Assembly (NCBI GenBank): GCA_016165875.1
Contig: JABBOT010000080.1
Span: 12,256,980-12,320,979, forward strand
Source: Acanthopleura granulata
Taxonomy: Eukaryota; Mollusca; Polyplacophora; Chitonida; Chitonidae
Direction of reading: 5' to 3'
Length of the DNA stretch: 64,000 bases
Part shown: piece after piece, positions 1 to 12,398 of the stretch
Position numbering within the stretch: the stretch's first letter is position 1
Layout: every line of letters starts with the position of its first letter
Translations under genes and position numbers: made by a program
Notes under the pieces: model-generated
Databases searched by the model: none
Told to the model about the DNA's origin: nothing
Seen by the model: the letters and a program-made list of their open reading frames with translations, nothing else

Positions 1-547
1 TGAAAAGCATCAAAGGCTTTAATCTGATGTAAATATTTAAAATGACAACATCCAGATCTAATTTTATAATTATGATATTTATCCTGTGTTTCGAACCTCG
101 TCCTTAAGATATTGTGTTATATTTTATTATTTCTTTCTGCGCTAACCGGGTCAGTGTCTGACCTACATTTTCCCTCTGCACGTGATAGCCTAAACTGGAA
201 TTCTGGAAAATTCTGGAAAGTGTACCCATGTTTTAAACATGTTTACGACCAAACCATCCAGAATTTTCTTCACGTTAGTCTATAAATATGAGTGACTAAA
301 CTGGAAGTTTCGCAGTCATTTTCCCTATGTCCACTTGGGAGCAGTCTTTTACTCAAGTTCATTTGAGAGCTATTATATTTACTCTAGTCCACTTAGAAGA
401 GTTTTGTTGGGTTTGGAGACATCGGCTTTCGTGCCATTCGACATACGCCAATTTTTAATCCATTTTTCTGTACGTAACACATTGTGAGCTTGTGTTTCGC
501 CACTTGCTATTTTGTTTGAGACGTTCTTTTTGTATCGCTCCTTGTAT

Positions 548-930
548 CTTTGTGCGTACATTTCATTCCAGGAATGAAACTAGGAATCACGGACACTATT
601 GTCAACCCGTCCACGCTGAGAAGTTACATCGTCACGGGCAATCGGATATCATCGGTGTACCGTGCCCACTGCTGTTTGTCACTTACAGAACTGTCATCCT
701 CGATTCCAGAATTCCCAAGAACTGTGGATTCTATATTTATGTGGGCTGACTTGCATTTGGAAGCCGGAATATCCCATCCGGATTTGGACGCTATCATCAA
801 TAAGAATCTATATATCTATATGGTAATTATCTGTATTGTTTTGTACATTATTGTCAGTTGTACTATTTGTGTATTTTGTTCAAATATATGTTTTGAACTT
901 ATTCAAGCGTCTTGGTGTTTCTTTGTTTGA
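548..930 (+). CDS. Possible terminal exon of an unidentified gene
   Basis: A good acceptor (TTTCATTCCAG ending near 571) precedes an open frame (GMKLGITDTIVNPSTLRSY...) with coding-like codons up to about 800. It then runs into a hydrophobic, AT-rich tail (about residues 85-115, membrane-segment-like) and a stop at 928-930. Family not recognised. Upstream exons would lie before this window. It could equally be a chance frame. Confidence 0.28.
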
Positions 931-1368
931 TATCGCTGTCTGAGAGTTGAACAAGCCGTTTATGTTTATGAATTTTCCTCTCCGACAGTGACACCCTTCC
1001 ACCTGCACTACTACAGGCTAAATATATAATCAGCCCAGTTACACTCTAATAACAGTGATCTTGGAATGACAGATACATGTATTTGGTAAAATGATGAAGG
1101 AAATGGACTGACGCTTTAAATTCTAACCTAATCCATGATTTTATTATTTTTCTCTAAATCTTTACTGCTTACATCGAATTTACGCATTTTAGTGCAGATG
1201 TTTGTAGCATTTATGCTGAATCCAACCCCATGGCTTGTACAGGGCGTTTTCAGAAAAATAAGTTTTTTACGAAGGTCAGTTTTATGAATGGAGGAAATGG
1301 ATACACCCGGAATAAACCACCTACCTGTGTCAACTACTTCACAAGCGCCTTGGCTCAAAGTCGCAGTC

Positions 1369-1634
1369 GGGGTGTCCGTGGCTCAGTCGGTTAGCTCGCT
1401 AATGCAGTGCAATGACCGAATCCTCCTACCAAAGCGGTCGCTGTGAGTTCAAGACCAGCTCATGCTGGCTTCCTCTCCGGCCGTACGTGGGAAGGTCTGC
1501 CAGCAACCTGCGGATGGTCGTAGACTTCACCCGGGCTCTGCCCGGTTTCCTCCCACTATAAAGCTGGCCTACGTCATATAAGTGAAGTATTCTTGGGTAC
1601 GGCGTAAAACACCAATCAAATAAATAAATAAATC
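1369..1634 (+). mobile_element. tRNA-derived SINE (family A), near full length
   Basis: Starts with an intact pol III A box (TGGCTCAGTCGG) and a B-box-like GAGTTCAAGACC. Then the conserved body (GCTGGCTTCCTCTCCGGCCG, CAGCAACCTGCGGATGGTCG) and tail ACGGCGTAAAACACCAATCA followed by AAATAAATAAATAAAT. Reference copy for the others in this window. Confidence 0.9.
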
Positions 1635-1639
1635 AAAGT

Positions 1640-3300
1640 CCCAGTCCAGTGAGCAAAGGTTTAATTCCAACCCATGACCTCAATCCACAAATATGAAACG
1701 GTTGGTTCAGTCAAAAAATGATGCTTTGAGATTATCAAATCGCACCTATACTTTCTTCGTATATTACATGTAATAACACTTATGTGATATTTTCTGTGTA
1801 TTTCATGTAACCGATATATTGGCATATACAGCTGATAGACAGTAGCGTACTGAACCAGACTTACCTGCGCAACCCCGTGCCGATGGCCGTGCACTGTTCC
1901 GTGGCCTCACTCTCTCTGAGCAGTGTACTCTGTGTCACTGTAAACCATGAAGTACGGGAGAGAGAATGCTCCCTTCACCCCTCCTACTTCTCACCAAGAC
2001 ACGGGTAACAACTAACAAGCGGAAAATATTTAATTAAATAGTTAACTTCACAGTTCGGCTGACGTAGAAAAGGTTAATTACAGAGAGAGGAATAGCTCCC
2101 GCTGTGTCCATACGAACCCCGCATTCTTGTTTTAACCGGATCGTCACTGGACAATGACAAGGGCGACAAGGATAATGACAGGTGAGATTTCGATAAGGTT
2201 ATTAATGATTTCAAAAGTCAGCCCTCTGGAATATGCGATGGAAACATAGCAACAGGTGAAGCATGGTAATTAACTGTCCCATTCTGACTGAAACTGCAAT
2301 ATTATATATAATATACATATATTAAGTCCAAATACCTATAACTGAAAATCGAAACAGATCTATCGTTGAAAAATGAACAAAAATGTCTCGTGCACAATGA
2401 AATTGGGCACTTAAAGTTTTACATTATATGTCAAGCTACATTTTAACACGTTTCTGAAACACAATTATTTCCCCCCAAAATAGAAGGTTATGGCTTAGCT
2501 GGCGTTTATCTATCAATTTGCTTGTATGTCTACAGCTGTTAGGCACGGATTTGGATGAAATCTTGTTCAGAGGTTGTCCTTGGGCTATGAAATGATTAAG
2601 GAAGTTTTTGGCGATTTTATTTTACTGTTATGAGAAAGAACAGAGTATTGGCCTTTTGTGGTGATCGCGTGCATTTCTTCATTTTCCTTGGGCAGAGGTT
2701 TGCAGTAGAGCCTTCTAGTTTCAGTGCAAACGTGTATCTGTGATTAATACGTAGTATAAGCCACAAGGCATTCTGCATATATACCTGACAAATATTAAAG
2801 AGCCTACTCGTATTTCCAATAATTTACTCAACGTGAACTACAGAGCTCGCTTACTAATGTGTATAGAGCTCTTTCCTTGTGCGCATGCGCTAACTCTTAC
2901 CAATGACGTTGTGTTTGGAACTGAACTCTTCCTGGTTTGAATTTTTCAGGGATCTTGATTTACGGTTGTTTGAAATCAAGAATCAACCAATTAAATGTGA
3001 TAAGTTGCCGATAGGCATTAGTTATTAAACGTTGTCACTATGTGTCTGCACTACTGCCGAAGTGGTGTTAAACCATAATTCATTCAGTCTTTCTATATTA
3101 AATGCCAAAGCTATTATTATTTATGCGATGCGATCACTTTGCTTGACACCAGTGTAGAAAATGCGTTATAGGATGTATACCTGCGCAAAACATTTCGAGT
3201 CAATCTGCGAGATGGCGGAGAATCATTACTTGCATTCATCGGTGAGGTGGGTATATATGTGTGTATTAAATTACAGACCTGTGGTATCTTGATATATGTG
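1640..3300. other. No gene seen
   Basis: AT-rich unique-looking sequence with stops in all frames. The only notable motif is GTGCGCATGCGCTAAC near 2880, an NRF1-like palindrome close to a CCAATGACGTTG element. Confidence 0.5.
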
Positions 3301-3403
<103 letters not shown>

Positions 3404-3825
3404 GCTTTACGTCACAGATGTGCCAGGAATATGCAGTACATGAGACCAGCTCAGGAATTTTATATTGACGCCATTTCATTTGACAATTCCTTGCATTCAG
3501 ACTTTCTCATAAAATGTCAAAGCAAATGTCTAAACTACGAAGTACATGTAGCGAACAAACACCGTATTTTTATTATTTTCATATTTCTGTTTTCATATTG
3601 TTTTACCTTTGATCTAAATACATGCACAGATATGATTTAACACAATTTACATCATCACGTTACTGACTGTCTGTCAGTATGGCAACCATACTTACTACCG
3701 CTTTATCTTTCTGTCATTAATTTGAAAACTGCATTATATATTAACTTGGGATCATTGTTCCAGGAATAAATAAAAATGGAGTTCATAGATACGTCTTTAT
3801 TTATTTACTTATTTGATTGTACGCA

Positions 3826-4038
3826 CTCACCATGACCGAGTGGTTAGCGTACAATGACCCAGGAACTTTTCACTAATGCCATCGCTGTGAGTTCAAGTCC
3901 TCTTCGCCTGTAAGAGGAAAGGTCTACCAGCAACCTGCGCATGGTCGTGAGTTTCCCATAAGCTCTAACCAGGTTTCCTCCCACCTTAATGCTGGCCGCC
4001 TTCGTATAAATGAAACAATAATAAGTATGCCGTAAAAC
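3826..4038 (+). mobile_element. SINE family A copy, degenerate
   Basis: CCATGACCGAGTGGTTAGCG head, GTGAGTTCAAGTCC B box, AGCAACCTGCGCATGGTCGT body, ATGCCGTAAAACC tail. Carries an internal deletion. Confidence 0.8.
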
Positions 4039-4039
4039 C

Positions 4040-4205
4040 TAAGCGCCCGTGATATTCCACCGACCTTTGGCAACTCATTGACAAACTGTCCCACATGACT
4101 GGCCTACAGATATGCTTAGCATGTTGATGGAAGACAAGTGATCTTCAACGAACATTGGACTGCACTAACAGCGACAGACGTTGTCGACTGGGGTTATTGT
4201 TGCAT
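4040..4205. mobile_element. Repeat family C fragment
   Basis: CCACCGACCTTTGGCAACTC then GAAGACAAGTGATCTTCAAC and GAACATTGGACTGCACTAAC. Abuts the end of the SINE at 3826. Confidence 0.62.
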
Positions 4206-4224
4206 CGGCCCCACGAAGAGCGTA

Positions 4225-4505
4225 TTCATCATCCGTCAACCGAAAAGGGCGTTCCGGGTCAATAATCGCAAGACCAGTTTCCAAAAGCGTTAAAAAACAC
4301 AAACCACCAAAGAACTAAGAAAATATATTAAATATAAATATTAGGACGGATTCATGCAAAGGCTAGCAGTCGACAGTTTTCAATGATGACGAAAAGACGT
4401 AAAGAATGTTGTAGTGGAATGACTAAATCAGCTTCCAAATCGTGTATCATTTAAGTATATATCGTGTCGATAATCAGATATGCATCTTAGTTGCAAGATC
4501 AAGAC
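4225..4505. repeat. Dispersed repeat family D, copy 1
   Basis: About 75% similar to 9380-9660 across 270 bp: both have AGGACCGATTCAT/AGGACGGATTCAT, AATGATGACGAAAAGACG and TATCGTGTCG/TATGGTGTCG in order. Not recognised as a named element; no coding potential. Confidence 0.75.
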
Positions 4506-4984
4506 AACTTTCAACAAACCAATGAAGAACAACGAAAGTATATGAATTAAGAAATTTGGACTGATCCCTTCAAAATGAAACTTCCGCTTCCGGCTCATAG
4601 CTAAGCAAAGGTCTATATCTTGGGTGAAACAAATTTATAGTTGCAATTAAGTTTGTTTTAGCTCGCAGACGTGCACAGAAAAGTTGCCTGGCACAGTAAG
4701 GATACCCATCAGTGATGCGCTAAACCTGTTAGATTCTTGATTGACTTCCCGCGGTGTGACATGCCTTCGGGCGTTTTCCGGGTCTTCTGTCTTAACATAG
4801 TAATCTCTAGAAAACATTACAAACCAATCAGAATTGACTAAGTACGTCATCGATTCGACCGGATATAAAAAGAACACAGTATAGACAGTAAAACCATAGC
4901 AATTAGGGCGTGTAAACGTAATTAGGAATCCTCCGCTCCCCACTCCTCAGTTAAACCAGAGCAGCGAAAATAGTGTAACAGGTG

Positions 4985-5225
4985 ACAAATGATCACACAT
5001 CACCGGTGAAACCCAGCCTCTAGTCAGTTTACCTCAGTCAGTTTTATTCTAACTGTTCATGTAAATGCATATAAACAGAAGCAACTTGAAGACAACAGAA
5101 GACAAACCTTGGCCCCATAGCTTAAGCGGAATTAGGTACGAAAATCCAATGATGTTCATTGCAGTATATTGTAACTGGTCTAAAATTACTCAAAATGCAG
5201 TCTTCACATGTAGTGTAGTGCTGTA
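4985..5225. repeat. Dispersed repeat family E copy
   Basis: TCACCGGTGAAACCCAGCCT, AGTCAGTTTACCTCAGTCAG, CTGTTCATGTAAATGCATAT, TACTCAAAATGCAGTCTTCA. Confidence 0.6.
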
Positions 5226-5842
5226 ACTTAGCCCCAAACATTTCGTGAACAATAAGAATTGCAATAATAATATTTCGCCCAGCCTGTGAGGCAGTAGCCA
5301 TGAAAATCTTCCCACAGGTTGACCGCCAAAATGTGGACCATCCTCAGCCAGAAGCTGGAGAGGTGCCTGATAACTCAAGGGGAGGTCACTCGCAGCCTCA
5401 TCACTACCAGAAATATTGTGCCTTCTGGCCAAGAATTTTCATCAGTAAAACTAATAGATGTACTCAGAGTTTGAATAATTTCATAATTTAGCGAGAGAAA
5501 AAAAACAACTTTTACACCCCCAAAATACACCAGAATTACATTCGTCTCCCGAAAAAGGGTTTGATTCGATATGAATGTCGTTGATGAATGTGAAACCTTT
5601 TAACAGTTCTTCCACTGGACTGTCCTCTGGACTCGTGATTAATGATTACTTGTATTATTAAGAATCAGGACCCTATTGTCGCTGCAGCTTCTTGAATACA
5701 ATTATATGTATTCTATCATTATTACAGTGCAATGCTGTAGGAAAATATTTCTTACTTCATCACTACCAAATTTCATACGCACTTTTGCGATACTCAGCAC
5801 AACGCTTACTTCCATCCTTACTTCTATGTATGCATACTTGTG

Positions 5843-6165
5843 TCTTATGTCGTACTCGGCAGGTTTTCAGTTATATGTCGATGAGTCCTTAGAATGTATA
5901 CTGTGTCTCCTTGTGGCATGGCGAGCCCATTTCACCAAAGTGCTGCCGCCACTGGAACAACGTGCTGACACCAGACCTGACGCTCCACCCAGTCACATTA
6001 CACTAACACCAGACCGATCAGTCCTGCTTCCTTGCTACAACGTCTCAGTAATGAGCGCCAAGCGAGGCGGCAACAAATACCATTTTAAAGTCTGGCATGA
6101 CCAGACCACGGATTGGTCCTGGATCTCCCAACCTCAAGGTAGACGCTCTACGATCCTCAGTAATA
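5843..6165 (-). mobile_element. Second tRNA-SINE family (B), copy 1
   Basis: Shares GTGCTGCCGCCACTGGAACA, CACCCAGTCACATTACACTA and AGCGCCAAGCGAGGCGGCAA with the copies at 25.9 and 46.8 kb. On the reverse strand the right end resembles a tRNA head (GTAGAGCGTC-type A box and a GATCC-type B box). Open frames across it are not genes. Confidence 0.8.
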
Positions 6166-6917
6166 TACCGACAAGTCGATCGGAGAATGGTTGTGGAGAA
6201 AGTCCCAGGACAGACATATATAGATTCAGTCCATTATATAGTCCTTTTTAATGCCAGCGAAGCATATGTGCAAGTGAAGCTTGATATAAAAGTATTAGAA
6301 ATAGTCGAAGTCCTGGGGAGGTAAGAGTTTCTATGATAAAATTTGGGCCACAGAGTAAAAGATGTCAGATAACGCTGAGCTAGTCTCCTTATGTTGCCAG
6401 GTACCATTTACATCTGCTAGCGTACAGTAAGGCCAGGCATTCAGTGGGCTTGTTAAAGATCTGTATGAATTCTTTCTCAGAGTCTGGGCAAGGTAGGCAC
6501 CACAATGCTTATGTACCAGTCATCGAACGTTTACAGTACTAAACATTTCATGGTGTGAGCAGCACGACCGCTAATTACACGCTGGGATAAGCACTGAGAG
6601 AAGCACAAATCTCGTGGCACTCCCTGACAAACAGGAAATCCTAGATGACGCCGTCGTCCAACAGATGTTTGTTTGCTAGAGCCTGGTTGGAATAGCATTG
6701 TCCGGGTACAGGTGCGTAGTCCATTACAATTGTCCACATATGACCTCTTAAGTTTTGTCAAATTTTTGAAATACGTACTTAGGGCAGTCTTGACATGCTA
6801 GGTCGTTCATCGAAATCCGGACTTATGTAACACTCATAAAATACAAATGTATAATTGTTGACATATTCTAAGCATGAAAATGATACATCTTCATAAAATT
6901 TATTTACTGACCGAATA

Positions 6918-7142
6918 ATTGATTTATTTATTTCATTTGTGTTTTACGACTTTTTCAAGAATATTTCACTTATAAAACGGCGGCAGGCCAGCATTATGGT
7001 TCGAAGAAACCGGATAGGGCTCGTGGGAATCCCACGACTATCTGCAGGTTTCTGGCGGACATTCCCATGGATTGTAGGAGAGGAAACCAGAATTAACTGG
7101 GCTTGAAATCTCGGCGTCTGCATTGATGAGAGGCTTGTGGTC
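6918..7142 (-). mobile_element. SINE family A copy
   Basis: Reverse orientation: TTATTTATTTCATTTGTGTT tail at the left, GCCAGCATTATGGTTCGA body, decayed head near 7100-7142. Confidence 0.8.
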
Positions 7143-7287
7143 TCAATAAAATATTGTCTAGCATTTGTAAAGTGTTTAATTTAGCAAATGTTAATCTAAC
7201 ATTGCAAATGCACCCCCCCCCCCTTCCATCACTGCCAAAATATTGGCTTTAACATTATGAAGTTATTTAACTTTACAAATGAAAAGT

Positions 7288-7553
7288 CGGGGGCCTCCAT
7301 GGCTTAATCGGGTAGCGCGTTATCGCAGCACAATGACCCGAAGCCTCCTACCAAAGCGGTCGCTGGGAGTTCAAGACCAACTCATGCTGGCTTCCTCTCC
7401 GGCCGTACGTGGTAAGGTCTGCCAGCAACCTGCGGGTGGTGGTGGGTTTCCCCCGGGCTCTGCTCGGTTTCCTCCCACCATAACTCTGCCCTCCGTAGTA
7501 TAAGTGAAATATTATTGAGTACGGCGTAAAACACCAATCAAATAAATAAACAA
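7288..7553 (+). mobile_element. SINE family A copy, near full length
   Basis: GGGGCCTCCATGGCTTAATC head through TACGGCGTAAAACACCAATC and AAATAAATAAAC. Closely matches the 1369 copy, so comparatively young. Confidence 0.88.
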
Positions 7554-8125
7554 TTCAGTTTTTAAACAGCGGGAGCAACCAAAAAATATCCACTTTGTAG
7601 CGACAACGGGACATAGACTTGAACAAGACAATTTCCATAATTAAACCATAAACAACGCTGTCACCTACGGTTAAAGTCACCACCTTACCGTCTGATGTAT
7701 ACAAGGCACCAACCGGTTCAAGCTTCCGTTTGGTTTGCGTTTGATATTAATGGCCGAAGATCTACAAACCACCGAGGAGCTAAGAAAGTATATAACGTAC
7801 GAAATTAGGAGTCGAACATTACATTGCCAGCGCTAACCGACAGCTATGATGGACGAAATGATCAGTCCTGAAATATGCCTTGATGTACAATGTCTTCAGT
7901 TGGATTGCCATGAAATGTAAGGGATGGGGATATGCTGTAATCCCCTGTAATCCCTTCCATATCCCTTGCGATAATGTTTCATCGCCTTCTGCAGATTTAT
8001 CATGATGCATAATCATAAAGTGGGCATATAGATCGTAGTATCATCCTTACAGGAATCAGAAGAGGTATATGGGTTCCACATGAAATAATCCTAGGCCAAT
8101 GACGTGTAATACTTACTAAATCGTC

Positions 8126-8247
8126 ACTGAGTGAAAGGATACGAAACTATATGGGATCTGTAAGCCTCATATTGGCGTGGCGAGGCGTCAACTGAGCCCA
8201 ATATGAGGCTAACTGACCCCACATAGTTTCGTATCCTTTCACTCAGT
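8126..8247. repeat. Near-perfect 50-bp inverted repeat (hairpin)
   Basis: Arm 1 is 8126-8175 (ACTGAGTGAAAGGATACGAA...CCTCATATTGG) and arm 2 is 8198-8247. 46 of 50 positions pair; loop 22 nt. No transposon end recognised around it. Confidence 0.92.
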
Positions 8248-8512
8248 AACCATGTAACGAATTTATCCCGCAGAACACCTGAAAAACTACATTGTTTCTT
8301 GAAAATTTTCCGTCTCGTCGAGGAGCTTTTGAATTACCAAGCAGTGATCTGGGAATTATTACGTCATAACATTTTTGATAATGTTCATTCAACATTCCTT
8401 TGTGTCAGTGTCTGTGTCGGTGTCATTGTTGCGTCACATTGTAACTCTTACGACATGGCGTCCTCCCTACTGTTGTGTCATCAGGCGCAGATAGCATCTG
8501 TTGCAAGGTATA

Positions 8513-8712
8513 GATTTATTTATTTATTTGATTGGTGTTTTACACCGTACTCAAGAATATTTCACGACGTCGGCCAGCATTATGGTGGAAGAAAACCGGG
8601 CAGAGCCCTGGGAAAACCCACGACCACCAGCAGGTTGCTGGCAGACCTTATTACAGGTACGGTCGGAGAGGAAGTCGGAATGAGCTGATCTTGCACTCCC
8701 ACCAACGGGCAT
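8513..8712 (-). mobile_element. SINE family A copy, head truncated
   Basis: ATTTATTTATTTGATTGGTG tail, CGTACTCAAGAATATTTCAC, GCCAGCATTATGGTGGAAG, then CGGAGAGGAAGTCGG. The tRNA-like head is missing. Confidence 0.82.
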
Positions 8713-9379
8713 GGTAAAGAGGTATACCTGTCTATCACGTGACCATTACTTTCGAATAAAAAGCAGACGATTTTGTCTGATGCGGGATAATAAATGTTAC
8801 ATAACATCACTTCTTTGTTTGCCTAATTCTGCTTAGGCCATGGTGCTATAGATGTGTTGTGCAAGGTGAGACTATTTAAGCATTTACGTAAACAGAATAA
8901 AACCAGGAATGGGAAAAACTGACAAGAGGCCGTATTTTCACCGGAGACCATGCGCCAACTATTACACTGTCGGAGCTGCGGTGGTTTTACTCTCAATCCT
9001 GCAGTCTTTCATTCTGTGATTTTTACACATCTGATAGTATAGCTTCTGTAAACCAGCCATGTAGTTCTAAAGCGCTTCACGTCATTGTTAGGTTTATTCC
9101 GGGAAATGTGGGATCTACGTTACATCTTTTTTATTGCGGCTTGTTATGTGTACACTTGAGAAGTATTGATTTTTCTGGCAGAGACAAAGCATCTTTGTAC
9201 TGAGTCTGAAAGAAGTTTACCGTACATATCCTGCATAGGTAGAGCAATTCAGAATACAGTTATATAGATTTTTCAGCTGACAATGAATCGGTTCAAGAGT
9301 TACAGTCCCAGCTGCCCAATCTTCTTATGTAGAGCAGAGTAAAGAAAACGTACAAACCTAGGCGTCGAAACCGACTTTC

Positions 9380-9662
9380 GTATAGTAGCCGTCAACCAAG
9401 TTGGGCGTGCCAGGTCAGTAAACGCAACATCAGTTTCCTAAACGACAAATAACTCAAACTGCTAAAGGAATGGGCAAGTATATAATATAAAAAAACATTA
9501 GGACCGATTCATATGCAAAGAGAAGCAGTCAACCTTTTTCAATGATGACGAAAAGACGCAATGAATGTTCTTGGCGGATGAATAATTTCAGTATCCAAAA
9601 CGTGTGCCACTGTAATACATATGGTGTCGTTAATGAAGTTTGTATGCTAGTTGCGGTTCGAT
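9380..9662. repeat. Dispersed repeat family D, copy 2
   Basis: Matches 4225-4505 in order and orientation (TCAATGATGACGAAAAGACG, TTAGGACCGATTCATATGCA). A shorter third relative at 7740-7830 shares CAAACCACCGAGGAGCTAAG. Confidence 0.75.
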
Positions 9663-10139
9663 GGTTGATATATCCAACGTGGCAATCATACTGGACACGA
9701 TGAACGTACGACAGCCCCAGGTTAAGGCGGTTGGCGGTGAGGCAGAGTGGAAATACAGCATCAAATGCTTGTAACTAATATTTAACATCCCCTACCGTTA
9801 CTCAAAGCCTGAGAAATAATTCTCTTCTTAAATTCGCCAGGCGTATTTATGGATTGCAGGGGCGTTGATGTGCAAATTATAACATTTCTGGCTTTGTATG
9901 GGATTATAAACATTGTCCTTATTTTATTTTATGCTTGGATATTCAGGCATAGTTATTAGTATTGTGTTCTTTAATATCAACAAAGAAATCGTTTGTACGA
10001 AACTGGGGTCAACAAAACATCACAAAATGGGGTATGCTGGTATATGAATGTTTGGACGCCTAGGTCCTTCCTGCTTTAAGCAAAGAGGTCTGAGTACAAT
10101 ACACGTCAAACGTTTTGATACATGCTTACTCATGAAACA

Positions 10140-10250
10140 CTTTATTCATTTCATTTTTGTTGTACGCCTTACTCAAGAATATATCACTTATACGACGGTG
10201 GGAGGAAACCGAGGGTAACCCACGGCTATCCGCAGGCTTCTGGCCAGCCA
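10140..10250 (-). mobile_element. SINE family A fragment
   Basis: Tail-proximal part only: TACGCCTTACTCAAGAATAT through GGCTATCCGCAGGCTTCTGG. Confidence 0.75.
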
Positions 10251-10259
10251 ACACTTTAA

Positions 10260-11570
10260 TAAGTACTACATTAGCACTTCTGCGTTATAGGTGTCAAACG
10301 AAGTGTTTTCCTACACGTGCTTCATGAGGCCCTTTGTACAGAGGTCGTGAGAGTTTCCCGTTATGACTAGTGCCAAATGCATCAGGTAGTACCCATTTAC
10401 AGCCCACACCCGCTGTATCCTGTTTAATTAGACCTCAATGTCCGGCTGCCCCATAGTTAAAATATCTCCGGACTACATTCATCAGAGGTCATTAGACTCC
10501 TTCAGTTATATGTATTGTATACATCCGGGTATCAGAATGGATCACGGAGTTAAGATGGTCTCGAGACTTCCTGACATTACACAAATGAGATCTACAAAAT
10601 CTTCCTAATGGAATAATCGATGTACACGTACAACCATTAGCTCGAGACCGTTTATTTCTAGTCAGGTACACGGAAATGGAATGTTTACTCGCTCCATCAA
10701 AGAGAATCTGTTCTTGTTAAACGATTGAAGGATAAGTGACGAAAAAAGATGCAATTTATATATACTGATATGGTGGTAGTTGTATTAATTGTGCCTATGT
10801 GCATATCTGGTTTTAAAAATAGCTTTTGATGGGTCAGTAATGTGGAATAACTAACCCTAAGTAAAACCGATATATGCAAATATAAATATTCATTAAAGTT
10901 CATGTGGAATTCTAGTCCACTTCCTTATTAAAGTCAAGCTAATGTTCTATTCTATATATGTCTGACCAGTGATGAATTGACTTGGCTGAGATATTCGTTC
11001 GTGTATGTTTGTTTATCTTGAAGGTTTTCTGTTGTCAAGCGGCACTCGACTGTTCTTTTTTTTTTCATGGGTTCTGAAGCAAGTCTCATATACCAACAAG
11101 TTATGTTGTCGTAAAACATGTCTTTTATTAACATCTTCGTTTTTGATTGCTGAACTTCGCAGGAACTGGACCACTGCCATCTATTCTAACAAGAATCATA
11201 GTACACCAGAGCACTTACTCTTTTCACGTCGCACATGGCTTCGCTTGTCTTTGAGACAAAAGGCGCTCGTCTGAAGAGACACTATACTCATTTTCGAACT
11301 CCTTAAGGAATGAATTAGACTTTGAAACTAAAAAGAAACGGTTCATTTAGCACAAAGGAGGACGAAGTGCTGATAATATGCAGAGCGGTCTACATGGCAT
11401 ACGGCTTCTTTCAAAGCCCTACGTTGGAATAACATTTTACAAAGGGTGCTTAAAACATATGCGATTCCTTTCAAATCTCACCCGTGGCATTGTGATCTAT
11501 TAATGTATTTCAATGGTGCTTCAGGGCATATTCAATATTTTCTAGCCAGTACGAGCAGCTTTATCGGTGG
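10260..11570. other. No gene seen
   Basis: Frames here are short and compositionally unremarkable; no repeat was recognised apart from the SINE fragment before it. Confidence 0.5.
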
Positions 11571-11574
11571 ACCG

Positions 11575-11880
11575 AGCTGTACTTCTTGTTATTCGTGATA
11601 GATTTTGTTCTTGTTGCTGTATTTATTGTTATGCTTGGTGGAGTTATTCTTGTTTTTGTACTTATTTTTTTTCTTGAACGATTTGCCCTTGTCTTTGTAC
11701 TTATTGTTAATCTTGATGTATTTGCCCTTGTCTTTGTACTTATTATTATTCCTAATGGATTTATTCTTTCTATTGTACTTGGTTTGTTCTTGTAGTTGCT
11801 CTTATTGTTATCCTTAATGATGTTGTTCTTGTTGTTGGGGATTCTTCTCGTGTTCTTCTTGTTCTTTACGGTGGATTATA
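11575..11880. repeat. Low-complexity TTGTTCTTGTT-rich region
   Basis: Degenerate repeats such as CTTGTCTTTGTACTTATT. The hydrophobic open frames across it are compositional. No gene seen. Confidence 0.7.
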
Positions 11881-12338
11881 CTTATATTTGTCATTTCGTT
11901 TCTTCAGTTTTGAAGCTTTTGTGATAAGATGGTACTAAGTGATGGGGGTGACAGAAGGGTAATTTATGGTAGATTTTCTATCAAACACTTCTATAGAGCC
12001 CAAGTGAACGCATGCGCATCGTCACCTAGAGTTCATTGTTTTGATGAATTGTTAACCTGCCGTTTATCCTGAGATTAAGGAGATCGATAAACTCTCTCCT
12101 CTGTAACTCTGGCGTTGTCTTTCTTTGGTGATTTCGTTCTCCTCTAGCCATTTACCTTCAGGTCGATGCGTGATTGATGTGTTTGATGTTGTCTTTCAAC
12201 ACCCGAATGGAACTGTTTTGTAAACGCCTGACTTTGTGAGCTAGCAATTTAAACAAAATGTGTACCATGAGCAGGTACACAATTTTGTACATATTTGAAG
12301 TGTACGTACGCTAACTTGTCTACACGTTTATGTGCCTC

Positions 12339-12398
12339 AGAAAATATGTCACAATTAAACAGTACCTGAGAAAATATGTCACAATTAAACAGTACCTG
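12339..12398. repeat. 30-bp x2 direct repeat
   Basis: AGAAAATATGTCACAATTAA then ACAGTACCTG occurs twice in tandem, in a stretch (12255-12510) rich in GTAC/GTACAC motifs. Confidence 0.9.

Noticed and set aside
1380..1460. tRNA gene suggested by the A and B boxes
   Set aside because: Part of a SINE: no full cloverleaf, and the same body and AAAT tail recur at many sites.
5190..5432. 80-codon reverse frame with coding-like codons
   Set aside because: Overlaps the end of dispersed repeat E, no domain recognised, and alternative frames look equally good.
5676..6251. 191-codon forward frame
   Set aside because: The C-terminal half is SINE family B in reverse orientation; the N-terminal half shows no domain.
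7205..7224. Poly(C) tract as a possible motif
   Set aside because: Simple homopolymer, probably variable in length.
11586..11817. Hydrophobic 70-codon frames resembling membrane peptides
   Set aside because: Low-complexity T-rich repeats give Leu/Phe/Val runs in any frame.
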